The notes under the pieces are model-generated. The model did not search any database. It worked only from the letters and a program-made list of their open reading frames with translations, and was not told where the DNA came from. Shown piece by piece: positions 10,295 to 22,204 of a stretch of DNA of 64,000 nt; position 1 is the stretch's first letter, and each line of letters begins with the position of its first letter. A program made the translations under genes and the position numbers. This DNA is from Centropus unirufus. Taxonomy: Eukaryota > Chordata > Aves > Cuculiformes > Centropidae. The stretch spans positions 1,342,961 to 1,406,960 of the forward strand of contig VYZI01000123.1 in NCBI GenBank assembly GCA_013397695.1, in the 5' to 3' direction.

Positions 10295-13200
10295 GAAACA
10301 CAGAGACTATTTTGTATTTGCAGAATATATTTTGTTATCTCTGAATTCTCCTACGCTGGACTTTTCAACTTGCTTTTTAATTAAAATATGAATGCCTATG
10401 CTTCCTACTACTAAAAATCCCAACTTGGAAATGTGGATTTATATAAGAAAGTTAGATTCTTCTGATTTAATAACAATCAGACTAATAACAGAAACCCTTA
10501 TAGTAATATTTCATATAGTTTTATAAGGATGTTATACATAACATACATAACTCTCGGTATTTTGCTAGACATACTTTTCTTGTTATTCTAACTATCACTT
10601 ATTGCATCTGCACTCTTGCCTCATTAAGAGTCTATGTGTTTGGAAATAACTTCCAAAGTACTTACTTAGACATATATATTTTTAAACGTGTTGGCAAAAA
10701 ATGTCTTTCCCTTACTCCCTTAAATTGCAACAGACTCAAACCACATATTAGTGATATACTGTCCTTGAGCAATACAAGCAAAAAACATGTCCCGTCTCTT
10801 TAGCCAGTACAGATTCTTTTTCTGGGAGAGACGAGATTTCCATTTTCCCAGTGGGATTTTGCATTCTAGCCTTGGAATGTCCCAGCTATACCAGATTTCA
10901 AAACCACAAAAATTTACAATTCAATAAATTAAGATTCAACATTTTTAATAGGTATTTGTGTCTTTGGTGATAATTTGAGATACAAGTCTGATGGTATATA
11001 AGGAAATTGCTTTTACAGATGAAAAGCAAGCAGTCATGATAAAAATGTTTTTGCTTGAAAATATTCTAAAGTATCCTTTTTTAAAATAAAGGTGACCCTA
11101 TAGTGGTCTAGTGTAATGTTTTATTGGTAGTGATTTGGGTCTCCAGGTAATAAAACCTGCCCAAAATTATTTCTATACAGATTCTTGCATAAAGTACCAT
11201 GAAAAACTGATTTTCCTATAGCAAATCTATGCGCCATAAATTAAATTAACCTGTGTTATGGATTTCTCCTTCCTATCATGTAGTAGTTATTTTAAAAGTA
11301 ATTATCTTTTAGTTGTATATACATTTTTCTCATATGTAAACCACTGCAAATTCAGCAAAAGTTTTTCTACAAGCGTGTTTGATCTCATCTCTTCTTGACT
11401 GTAGCAAATGTAGTGAGGATAAAGAAAAGGATTATGTTTTATTGATTGACCTAAGATAGAATTAGATGATTGTTGGACATTAAACCTTCAATTGCATTGG
11501 ATCAGAAATTTATGTGTGTGCTTGCATCAAGTATGAGGAAAATGTTGTTTCAGGAATTAGTTACCACCCTGTTCCGAGTCTACTCCACTAAACAATGATG
11601 TTATTGATGGCAAGTGAAAATGGCAAACAAATGAATAAACAGTTATGGAAAAATCCTGGAAAGCTATGAGCTTTTCTTGCTTGTTTAAATGCTGCAAAAC
11701 AAAGACAGTCTGTCAACCAAAATTTGAAAAAAAATATTGTGGTTGGTTTCTGTGTGAAATAACAGCATGAATGGCACTTAAAGTCATTACAGAGATTACA
11801 AAAATGAAATTCAATAATATATTAAATCTCAGAAATGTTAGTTCTGGTCACACTGTAGTATTCTGTAATATTAGCAATGTCCAGTCCTTTGTATTAAGCA
11901 ATGGAAGGAAAATGACTCACCCGGATTTCATGATTTATTATAGATTCCACCTATATATATTTATCTATCAGATAATTCAAAATTATATTCTTTCTCTACT
12001 TTAAGTTACCCTGCTTCATTTTAAAAAGTAATGTTTTTGTTTTTATAGCTCCTTTTCTATTATTTTTGCGTGAAAATTTATCTCTTTTTTTCATTTGTTT
12101 GATGTTGTTAGCTGCAGTCACCTTCCAGGATACTTTGAGATTGTGCTTACATGTTTGATGTATGCTGGAAAAAACTCTGTGTGAACCATATCTCACAGAT
12201 TAACCTGTAAGGAGAGGATTTTAGTGTCTGCTTCTTACTGATAAATGCAGGTCACGTTTTTAAAAAAGTAAGCTAGCATCCTTTTAAGGAAATGAGGCTA
12301 CCACTTTCCTGTAATAGAAAACATCTGTCTCTTATTTGAAAAGATACCAGATTTTTTGTTGTTGTTCATTTGTGTGCTTTTAAGGAATGATAAACGTTCA
12401 GGCAGAATATTTCCAGCTAACTTGGGCAAAAGCAAAAATTAATGAGACCCGTGGCTTTGCCACTGCTGTCTGTAAGTGGCGATGTATTGTCAGATTGTCA
12501 TTCCAGAAGCAGCATAAGGACTTTCCTCACTGCCATCCCGCTTACCGCAGTAATGGCAAGAGAACTTTCTCTTGCATTTTAGCAGTGCTAAGTCACTTTC
12601 CCTTTAGAGATGTTTTTGACATAACACATCTCTTACTGCAGGTCATGACTAAGTTTCAAGGCTGAGCTTCTGTCCTACACCAAAGCAGGATGCAATAAGG
12701 CAGAGACACCTGATAAGACATTTTTTCTTCCAGTGTATTTCTGGGAAGTTACTTTTATAACAAAACCTGGATGATTCCTAAGCATCCTAAAAGGTCACCC
12801 TCAGTTCTGAAATTTTCTTAGCCTTGGGAAAAATTATAGAGTTAAGACCCTTGCATATTATAAGTGTCACCAAGCATAGCTTTTTGTCACCCACTTGGCA
12901 TGGTATACTCATTCAGTTTGCCCAGCTGCTAAAGGCAACTCAGCAAAGCAGTTAAATGTATCCTATGTGTAGCTGAAGGGTATAAAATGATACAACATAT
13001 TCTACCCTTTTATTTTCCTGGGGAAGGAATAAAGCAGACTGACCTTGGTTCTCCTGTTTTGTCCCTAAAAGTCTACAGATCCATAATACAAAAAAATCGG
13101 TTATGTCAGGTCAAGTGGAGATAATGTAATTGAAACATTATGTCTACAAACACATGTATATCCCCACACAGAAGAAATATTTGTAAATGTGGGTGTCCCT

Positions 13201-15025
13201 GTACAGTAGATAACCCAAGGGAAAATTCAGCACTGCAGGCAGGACTTACCACACCCTCTGATTTAGGAACGCTTTGCAAACTGGCTCATACAGAAAATTA
13301 TGCCAAATATGCCCTATATTACTCCTTATCTGTGGACCGTCTTATTCTGAACACAGTGGAAATACTCCTGTCATTCTCGAGTTTTCCCACAGACATAATA
13401 CATAGACACTATAAATACATACTTTCATACCTTATCATTTCTTCTATTTACATGGAAGGCATACAAGAAAAAAAGGCTGTTTTCATCGGGCAGTAAGAGT
13501 ACATAGGTAGGAGCATTTATATAATCCCAACTGTTTTGGGATTACATAAATCTCTTTATTGTTTTCTTTACATTTCCAAGTTCAGAGTAGGCTTTCTCCC
13601 ATAGGGAAATCTTTGTGATAACAGCTCGTGTTCAGGAGGGGAAAAATGTCATATTGGGGAAATGTGTAGACAGATCCATCAGATAACAAATAAGTGAGCA
13701 GAAAGTGAATTGAGAGTGACAGCAGCAGCTCACTGGAGATAATAAGCAAAAAAGGCAGGAAGCCAGTGAGACATGACAAAGAGAATAAATGAAATTAATC
13801 TTCTTCCTGCTGACAACATGTTTTAGACCAGCCACAGCCACCCGGCTTTGCATTATCCACAATTATATTCTGTCTTAATACATTTCCAAATTAAGAGGAA
13901 ATCACTGTAGGCTTTGATCAACTTTGATCAATTTTTGATATACAGGAAGAAAAAATATATATTTTTAGATAGGCTTGTAGATGTGTTTTTGATAAAACTC
14001 TTCGATTAAGCTCCTGTCATACACAGTATTTTACTATCAGATGTCATTGGCATCAGAAAAGAAAAGCATTTGTTGAAAAGTCATGGAGCAGTCATAGAGT
14101 GTCAAAACAAGAATATCAGCATGCAGCTTTCAATGGCAAAGATTCCCTTTCTCTTCCATTAAAGACTTTTGATTTAAGTCTCTTGGCTTAATGTGAGCTA
14201 AATATCTGAGCTATAACTGCATTGGATTTCCCTTGAGAGATTTCTGTGAGTAGTCACTTTTGCAGAGGGGTAAACAAACACAAATCAGAATGAAGTGTCT
14301 GTTTTAAATAAGGCATGATCATCCATTTCTTGACACTGTTATGTTCACAACTGGTTGAGAGAATTAAAGAATCCAGAAGAATAGCACAGGAGAAAGGTCT
14401 GACTGAATTAGACATGATTGAATCCAAATTATGAATAACTGGAAACAGTCCTACTTGCTTTGACAGAAATAATTAATTTTATTTGTGCTCTTCCTCTGCT
14501 GAATTTGGCTGATGTTTCCCTATCAGTCGTTCATGACTTGGAACTGTTTCCAAAGAGGGGATTTAAAGAAAGCAGCACTTACTTCTACCATATATATTAC
14601 TTCTCTTTATAAAATATGTTTGATTTCAAAGCAAAATATTTCAGAATGAGATCTGCAGGACAGATCAAGCTCCTTTTTCTCTTTTTGTGGAGCTAAATAT
14701 TGAACCATTTATGTGAATAGTCTTAAATGTATTGACCAATGCAGCTTAATTCAACTAAGAATCTGGCCCATTCCACCTGGTTAGTACAGGTATCATAAAT
14801 TAGTAATCTAATGAAAAGAAAGCATCTTGCATACCAGTTTTGATTAGTTGGTTGCTTTCCACATTTAGTTAGTTAGTAACGTGCTTTTTAAACTGCCCTT
14901 ACTTTCATATAAAACAGTTTGTAAAAAATAGCTATTTAATATATGAGGGCTACAGAGGTCTGAAGTTTCACCAAGCACCTCCTTGTGTGTCCTCAGGTAT
15001 GAAAATAGACATAAACTTTTAACGG
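10295..15025. other. Unique AT-rich DNA, no gene recognised
   Basis: About 4.7 kb with no recognisable gene or mobile element. A segment at 12430-12640 keeps several CpG dinucleotides and is more GC-rich than its surroundings (see findings). Near 13910-13940 the motif TTTGATCAACTTTGATCAAT is a short tandem duplication. The ORF at 13140-13496 (118 codons) has a proper ATG but no domain or splice evidence, and is about the length chance produces. Confidence 0.55.
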
Positions 15026-15029
15026 AGAA

Positions 15030-15182
15030 ACAAAGAAGCATTACTTGTGGATACTAATGGATGTCTTTATGAGGAGCTTAGACAAATATCTGCCAGAATT
15101 GCCATAGGTATAAACAGATAAAGCCCTGGGGCAGGCAGATGGACTAGATGACCTCTCAATGCACCTCATGATTCTGCAATAT
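15030..15182 (+). mobile_element. CR1 LINE 3' end fragment, forward
   Basis: The sequence GGATGTCTTTATGAGGAGCT, then CTTAGACAAATATCTGCCAG, then GGGGCAGGCAGATGGACTAG followed by ATGACCTCTC matches the terminal region of CR1. There the end of ORF2 (…SLEIFKTRLD…) runs into the short untranslated tail GGACTAGATGACCTT…, ending in the ATGATTCTG octamer seen at 15168-15176. Only the last ~150 bases survive, as is usual because CR1 copies are 5'-truncated by incomplete reverse transcription. It has no coding potential. Confidence 0.82.
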
Positions 15183-15184
15183 GC

Positions 15185-18100
15185 AGGAGCATTGAAGAAG
15201 TACAGGTTTCATATCATAGGACATCATCATCTTCCCTCGCTTGGAACGCTACACCTGAATTACTTCATTTATTCATTCAGTGATAGAGTTGTTGCCAGAA
15301 ATACATTCACTGCAAATTCCACAAAAAGTTCAGAGACAAACTTACACCTGAAATGCACTATGTTTCATTTCTTGTGATATTCATTAAAAGAAGTGGAGCT
15401 GTATGAGCTGCATGTGTGATTATAGAATAAACATTTAGGAATAAGGTGGAGATACAAAAAAAAAAATGAAAAAGGTTTTCTATATAATAATAATCATCAT
15501 GCTTAAAAAAATACCAGGAAGAAATCTCAAGAAGAATGTGAACACCTTGTCACATGCATGAATTTTAATGCTAGATGAAAGTCTGAAAAAGACGTGCAGT
15601 AAATGCAATCTTTTTCTAGATAGCAACAGATAGAGGATAACAATAGTCTAAGGCACCATTTATGCTGTGGTTGTTCCAGCTGGAAAGTAAAAAAGCAAAG
15701 CATTCAACAACACAATCCTCAATCTGACTAGGAAAGATAAAACTCTGGAGACTTCAGATCAGATTCAGAGCTGGCACACCTACTCATATTATGTGTGTAA
15801 CTGGCCGACCACTCATCCAAACTATAAGACAAGTAGAAGTCAAAGCATTGTGAAGAGTAATTATCATATGTAATAGATGTTCCATAGGTTACACAAAAAC
15901 TCGAGGAATTAATTTTCCTGTGCAAGATGTGGAACAATAAGAAGAAAATGGCAGATATATAATTTTATTCTTTTTGTGAGAGGCATATATAACAGCTTCA
16001 AAAGAACAACACTTTTTAAAACAAAGCCATACCAAATTAATTTTTTGGAAGTTAGGGCAAATATTTTAGTTCACTCTTTTATACCAGATATCTGAAATGA
16101 CTGTAAACAAGTAAGGTCTTTTTCTACCAGCTGAGAAACAAAGTGCCATGCGTCTCCTAATTATTCAACATCTTTTTTCAGCAAAGAGCTTCCATTGAGG
16201 CGGAGACATCTCTCAAGTCCTAATTAAACTGTGGAAATGGGATAAAAAAGGCTGAAATGGTCTAGAAATGATCTATGAAACAAAGAAAGAGTATTTGATA
16301 TCTTTAAAAATATGTGGAACCCATTACATAGTTACAGATATTATCCAGCATTCAGGAGCAATAAGAAACTCTCTGGCCCAGCTGAATTTGAGACATTTTT
16401 CATTCCAGGTTCGAGTGATGCTAAATGTTGGGTGGGACTATTGTGAGTCAATAATTGCACGACAATGTGTCATAGTAACACAATATAAGAATACAAGTCT
16501 GGTTTAATCTATGGGTTCAGGCTGCATATAAAAAAAAAGCCTAACTCATTGCTTGTTAGATTCCTTGTCTCATAATGAGGGTTGATTTCACTTGAAGGCC
16601 CTATCTGAGACTAGAATAATTGTTTATGCTTTAGAGGGACAAATGGGAAATGAGGAAATACCTCTGCTTTCTTGCTTCACAGCCTTACTCCAGAGCTTAA
16701 ACATCCCTGAAAAGACAGTTATACTTTGCCATCTGCACTGGAAATCTCTTGCGGGGTTTCTGTTTAGCTCTTCTGTGGAAAAGTCCAGTCCCCAGACAAT
16801 AATTTTGTAAACTAAGAGAATTTTTATTCTGTAAATAGGTATGGCTCCATCCAAGTCAGTGTTCAATTATTACAAGACAATTAAACCAAGATTTTTTTCT
16901 TTTAGCTAAGCATGGTTTGGACCACATCTATGTTTTTATTACATATATGCATGCTTTTACTATCCACACTGTAAATATGGATGCATCCTAATAGAGATGC
17001 AGCAGGCAGGAGCTACAATAGTAAGAGCTAACTTCCCAGGTGAATACTAGTCCAAGCAGATCACTGTAGGGATTTGAAGCTCCCTCAAGTTCGTCAACAT
17101 CTATTGCCCAGGATTATTAGTCAACTCTTAGTAAGTTTGACAGTTTATTTCAGCCTAGATCCAGAGACTTTGCTGAATCTTATCTGAATTAAGCATAAGA
17201 ATTCTTCTGCAATAATTGAGCTAGAAATGTTAGCCTGTATCCTCCTGTACCATTTGATTTTTTTTTGTCCAGACCATAGCCAGGCATGTCAATAAGTGAA
17301 TAAAAAAATTAGAGTGGGGAGGGAAAAGGTTAATGATAGGAAGTTACTAAACTTAGTTTTTATCTCTAAAAACTTCTATATGAAAATAATTCAATATTTA
17401 GTCAAAGGTTCAAATAATTTGCTATTTTTATGGGTATCCTAATTTCTTAAATCTATGAAATAATATGAGAAGAAGTTTAAACTTCTGATAGTAACTTTTA
17501 TTGCATTACTCTTGAATTATTTGATATATGATGTGTGTGATGATTTATGAGAGCGAGGTCTTCAAGAACTCTCTCAAACACATTTTATTTCACTGAATGC
17601 TCAATTTTTTACCCTTCTAAGTCAGCTGAAAGTCAGTTATATGTTAAGGTAGCCAGAGAGCTTTTTATTAGCTTTGCAAGAATGTTTGTGCATTGTGTTT
17701 TGAAGGTTTGTGAATTGTGGGTGAATAGTGAATTCAGATATGATATTGAATTCTTACTTCACGTTCATGGTAGCATAATTACAAAGTATAAGGGAAGATA
17801 TGCAGCACTGGCTTTCCTCAAGTGTAGAATATCCCTTTCTTACACAAATATCTGAAAATTCTTGATAATCCATAGTTGTAAAAGGCCTTTCACATGGAGA
17901 TTTCAAAACTGTTTATTTCTCACAGGAGTCCATGGGAAGATATTTCATGAGTCTAATCTATTCACCTTGGTTGCACTATGTCTTTTAGTCCTGGGTTTAC
18001 TTCCAGGACAAATGTAAATGATGTCTTAGCACTGATAAGGACAAATCACCTTGTGATGTTGGTACGGAGGTTTCTGCAACCACTGAAATGTGCCAAGCTG

Positions 18101-18525
18101 TGATGTCAGCTGGATCTCCTACCCACAGACACAGACAAGATGGTGGTGACTACAGCTTTCCTTCTCCTACTGCATTGGTCCCAAAAATCGCTTTTGTTGA
18201 AAATCCAGATGCCTGCCAGATTGTAGCCCTGTGTAGCAGAAAAGAGATTTCAACTCAAGAACTTGGTTACTGCTTAGCATGCAGGAGTCCTCCTTGCTGT
18301 TGATTTTACTGGGAGAATTGAATGCCTTCTTGACAGTCATCTTAGGTCTGGCAGACTGTGTGCAGAAAAAAAAAACTTGCTTACTTTTACTAATTGTACA
18401 ATAGTTTCTACTATTGCCTTGGACTACCTATCCCAGCCATGGAGGGGCCAGGATAGCCTCAGCCTCTTTCTTGATAAGCCAGGATTAGTGAGAGTGAGCC
18501 CAAAGGAGGACTGCAGAAATACATT
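15185..18525. other. Unique AT-rich DNA, no gene recognised
   Basis: About 3.3 kb without recognisable genes or elements. A-rich runs occur at 15456-15466 and 16529-16537. ORFs at 17547-17855 (102 codons) and shorter ones show no domain, signal peptide or splice support. The stretch 18085-18305 is somewhat more GC-rich and stays open for 71 codons, but nothing in it is recognisable. Confidence 0.55.
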
Positions 18526-18529
18526 TTAC

Positions 18530-18650
18530 TACTTGGGATAACAAAGGCAGCTACAGAGTGGTTAAATAAGCTGTGAACAGAGCTCAGATGTAAACTTTTT
18601 TTTAATTCTAAACATCTCTTGTGCCAAGTACTCTAGCTTGACCACCCAAT
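18530..18650 (-). repeat. Possible MIR-like relic, reverse
   Basis: The order of three weak blocks fits an inverted MIR: ACAGAGTGGTTAAATAAGCT (core CAGAGAGGTTAAGTAACTTG inverted), GAACAGAGCTCAGATGTAAA (GGCAGAGCCAGGATTTGAA) and CAAGTACTCTAGCTTGACCA (CCAGTGCTCTATCCATTACA). Each match is imperfect and a T-rich insertion separates the second and third. It would be a decayed relic. Chance similarity is possible. Confidence 0.35.
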
Positions 18651-18654
18651 AACT

Positions 18655-19735
18655 GTCTGAAGCAAATGAAGCTCATTTTTCTCTTTCTTTCTGTTTTTTT
18701 TTTTTAAACAACAGATGGCAAAGTTGTTTGTAGAATCCATTTAGACTAATGTATGCTGTGTTGTAAATAATCATGAACTGAACTTTCAGTCTGACCATTT
18801 CCCAGCCCTCAAATATTTTTATGCAACATATGATAAAGTGGTTCTCCGAAAAAGTTCATATGTTTCTGTTATGTGGTCTGATTGTTGGGATTATTTGTGT
18901 CAGGTGGATGAACAGCCTGCCAGACTCCAGGAAGCCAAAGAGCACAATGTCTTTTGAGCTTTCATTATTCCTGGTTTATTGCAATGTAAATCTCTTAGCT
19001 AAAAGTGCAGATTGTGAGATTGCCTTAAGGGTCTAGTGTATCAACAGCAATGTACTATAGTTTTCAAATTCTCGCATTATATGCTTTGGTGATTTATTAC
19101 TTTGAAGTGTGGTGACATTACACAACAGCTGCATTTATGAAATGATCATACATTGATATAGTTTCTTTTTCATTGTGCCTTTGGAACTTGAACAGGGATT
19201 GCTCCTGTTCTTTCTCTTTTCCTTATTATTGTACAAAATGGAAAGACACTAGCTCTTCAGGAGAATGACGATTCTGCATGTTGAAAATTATACTATATGT
19301 ACTTATATTAAAACACTTTTATTTGAGTGCAACTATGTCAGAAGCTGAAAATGTATTTATTCTTTTCAAATATTTTTTTTTTTCCAAAAAACAGTGAGAT
19401 TACACAGTAGAAAATGAGCTTCACAGCTTGGACATATGTTTAAAGGAGCTTCAATTTATAGACCCTTGGAGTTGTTGACATATTTAATTCTTGACGAGTT
19501 TCTACTCTTTAATCACAAAAAAATGGTAACATTAAGGGTAAGTTCTATCTAAACATAATCAACCAAGGAAAGACCAAATAACCAGTGTTTGATAAAACTT
19601 AGATGACAACTACTTTATCACATCTGTCATACTGGAAGAGAGCAGGAAGAGACTCTACACAGCTGTGAATTTTTGCTGTTTCAATTGAGAAATCTGTATT
19701 TATGCTATGCTGAGTGATGCTAATATCTGAGTGAT
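18655..19735. other. Unique AT-rich DNA
   Basis: About 1.1 kb with no recognised feature except T-rich runs at 18692-18706 and 19372-19384. A short duplication of the motif GAGTGATG occurs near 19711 and 19730, just before the CR1 boundary. Confidence 0.55.
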
Positions 19736-19737
19736 GT

Positions 19738-22200
19738 CTATATCATCAATGAAAGTATCAAATGGCACTGGTCCCTGTCCAGATCCTTAAGAGACACCAC
19801 CACCTCTCACAGATCTCCATATGGAAATTGAGCCACTGAACACTACTCTCTCAATGCAGCTACCCAACAAATTCCTTACCACCGAACAGTACACCCATCA
19901 AATCCATATTTCTGCAACTTAGAGAGAAGGACGCTGTGGGGGAATGTGTCAATGGTTTTACAGAAGACCAGACAGATTATGTACATTGCTTATCCTGTGT
20001 CCGCTGATATGGTCATGCCATTGTTGAAAGCCACTGGATTGATCAGGCAGGACTTGCCCCTGGTTCCCTCTAATCGCCTCCATGTCCTCCATGTGCTGTA
20101 GCATGGTTTCTAGGAGGATCTGTTCCATTATCTTCCTAAGTACAGAGGTGAGTCTGACAGGTCGTGTTCCCTGTCTCAGAGGTGAGTTCCCAGGTTCATC
20201 TTTTCTACCCTTTATAAAAATGAGCACAATGTTGCTCTTCTTCCAGTCAGTATGGACTTCTCCTGACTGCCATGGCTTTTCAGATATCATGGAGAGTGAC
20301 TTGGTAACCAGTTCCCTTAGGACTCTGAGATGAATCTTATCAGGTCCTGTAGATTTACATATGCTCATGTTCCTCAGGTGGTCACGAACCTGATCTTCCC
20401 CTACAGTGGAACGGGTCTAACCCACCTGGTCCCGCCTTGTCGTGCATTGACCCAGGCAGAGTGAGGAGACCAGTTTCCAGTGAAGACTGAGGCAAAAAGT
20501 GCCTCGGCCTTCAGTTGATATGAGTTAATAATTTTCATGCATCAACTGGGGGACATTTTCTTTAACCTTCCTTTCCTGGTTGACATGCCAACAGAAGCCC
20601 TTCCTGTTAGTCTTCATTTCAGGTCCAGCTGAAATCCTTCCTGACCCCATCCCTACACAACTGGGCAGCACCCTTATATTCTTCCCAGGTAACCTGTCCC
20701 TGCTTGCACTGCTGGTGCAGTTCCCTCTTGCTCTTCAGTTTTGAGCAGCAGATCTCACCTGAGCTGAGGGAACTGCCTGATTTCCTACCTGTGGGGAGTG
20801 AGTGCTCTTGTGCTTTCTGGAGAGCATTCTTAAATATTTCCCAGCTCTGTTCCTGAGGACTGTTTCCCAGGGTGTCTACTGACTAATTCCTTGAGGAGCT
20901 GGAATTTTGCTTTCCTAAAATTCAGGGTTCTAACTATACTCCTTGCTTGCTCCATATCCCTCAGGACCTTGAACTCCACCAATGTATGTTCACTGATCTT
21001 GACATAACTGATGAGGTCACTTGCATTGCTGATTGTCAGGTCCAGTATTGTGTCCCAGGTCTATTACCTGGGTTAAGATATAACCTTCAGTGCCCCCTAT
21101 GAGTCTCCTGGATTGCCTACATTTTCCCATGTTACTTTTCCACCAAATGCCAGGGTGGCTGAAGTCCCTGAGTAGGAGGAGAGGTTGCAAGTGTGAAGCT
21201 TTCTGTAGCTGGAGGAAGAAGGCTTCATCAGAAGGCTCCCCTTGATCAGGTGGCATGTATTAGGCAAATCGCAAGGATCCTTTTGTTGCTTTGGCATCTT
21301 ATTCTCCTCCATAAGCTTTCAATCTGGCCATGGCTATTCTTCAGGGACGGGTCTTCACACTTTATCCATTTCCTGATATAGAGGAGAATGCCTCTGCCCT
21401 TCCTTTCCATCCTGTCCCCTCTGAACAGCCTGTAGCCATCAATCGCCATAGTCCAGTCATGGGATTTATCCCACCAAGTTTCATTAATGGCAATCAGGTC
21501 ATAGCTTTCTAGCAGCATGATAGCTTCCAAGTCATCCTGTTTGTTGCCCAAACTGCTTGCGTTTGTGTAGAGGCACTTCATCTAGGCTGTTGGCTGCATC
21601 ACCAAAATGATGGAAAACCTGTCATTGGTGGAATGGTGAAAAACCTGTCATTGCCCCTAAGGTGTTCCATGGAAGTTTCCTTGCTGGTTCCTACTACCTC
21701 AGGATCCCCCAGCTCATATCTGCAAGACCTCAACTGTGCTGCAGCAACCCCAGCATGCCCTGTGGCAGCAAATGGAAGGCCCATACTTACACCCCATCTC
21801 TCTAACCAGGCTTGTCATAGGCAAGCCTGATATTATCCCACTCCCATTTCACATCTAGTTTAAATTCCTTTCAATGAGCCCAGAAAACTCCTGAGCAAAG
21901 GCCTTCCTTGCCTTTTGAGAAGGGCGGCTCCCAATTGATGCCTGCAAGTCTGGTGTTGTGTGGGACATCCCATTGGGAAAACTCCCAAAGCTGTTGGCTG
22001 AAGCAAATGTAAATAAGCTGCAGTGTGTTGAATCTCCCAATGTTTTCTCAAATATACTATATTTATTTTGTTCTTCGTTTTCTCTTCACCAGCCATATTC
22101 TTTGCAGATTAGAAGCGAGCCTTGCTTTTTTCAGAGAGCTGTAACTGTTGCAGAGCTTTTGGGTTCATTGTCATAAGGCACTGAGCACCCTAACCCCTTT
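19738..22200 (-). mobile_element. Long degenerate CR1 LINE (ORF2 endonuclease to RT)
   Basis: This is the largest mobile element, a reverse-strand CR1 non-LTR retrotransposon. In transcription order (from 22200 down) it has an unassigned 5' part (about 22200-21590), the start of the APE-type endonuclease (21581-21246; KCLYTNASSLGNKQ, then the catalytic-region motif INETWWD), the rest of the endonuclease in another frame (21256-21017; PPDQGEPSDEAF, LLLLRDFSHPGIWWK), the linker (about 21000-20400), and the RT start (20368-19958; TGPDKIHLRVLRELV, DWKKSNIVLIFIKG, LTSVLRKIMEQIL). It then continues through the CKAFDTVPH-like and KYGFDGWTVRW-like parts to about 19738, where it stops before the YADD-type catalytic motif. 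Multiple frameshifts and stops show it is dead. In the DFNHPD-type motif the N is replaced by S. The 3' end is missing, unlike most CR1 copies, so a later deletion is likely. Confidence 0.93.
21608..21660. repeat. Imperfect tandem duplication inside the CR1 5' part
   Basis: The block GATGGAAAACCTGTCATTGG at about 21608 is followed by GGTGAAAAACCTGTCATTGC at about 21637. The shared AAACCTGTCATTG is offset by about 29 bases. It looks like a local slippage or unequal exchange duplication within the element. Confidence 0.7.
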
Positions 22201-22204
22201 TCAT

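Noticed and set aside
20082..20333. Forward ORF of 83 codons inside the CR1
   Set aside because: It is the opposite-strand shadow of the CR1 RT region, which has clear family motifs on the reverse strand.
21193..21830. Forward ORFs over the CR1 endonuclease and 5' part
   Set aside because: These are shadows of reverse-strand CR1 coding sequence or of its degenerate 5' part.
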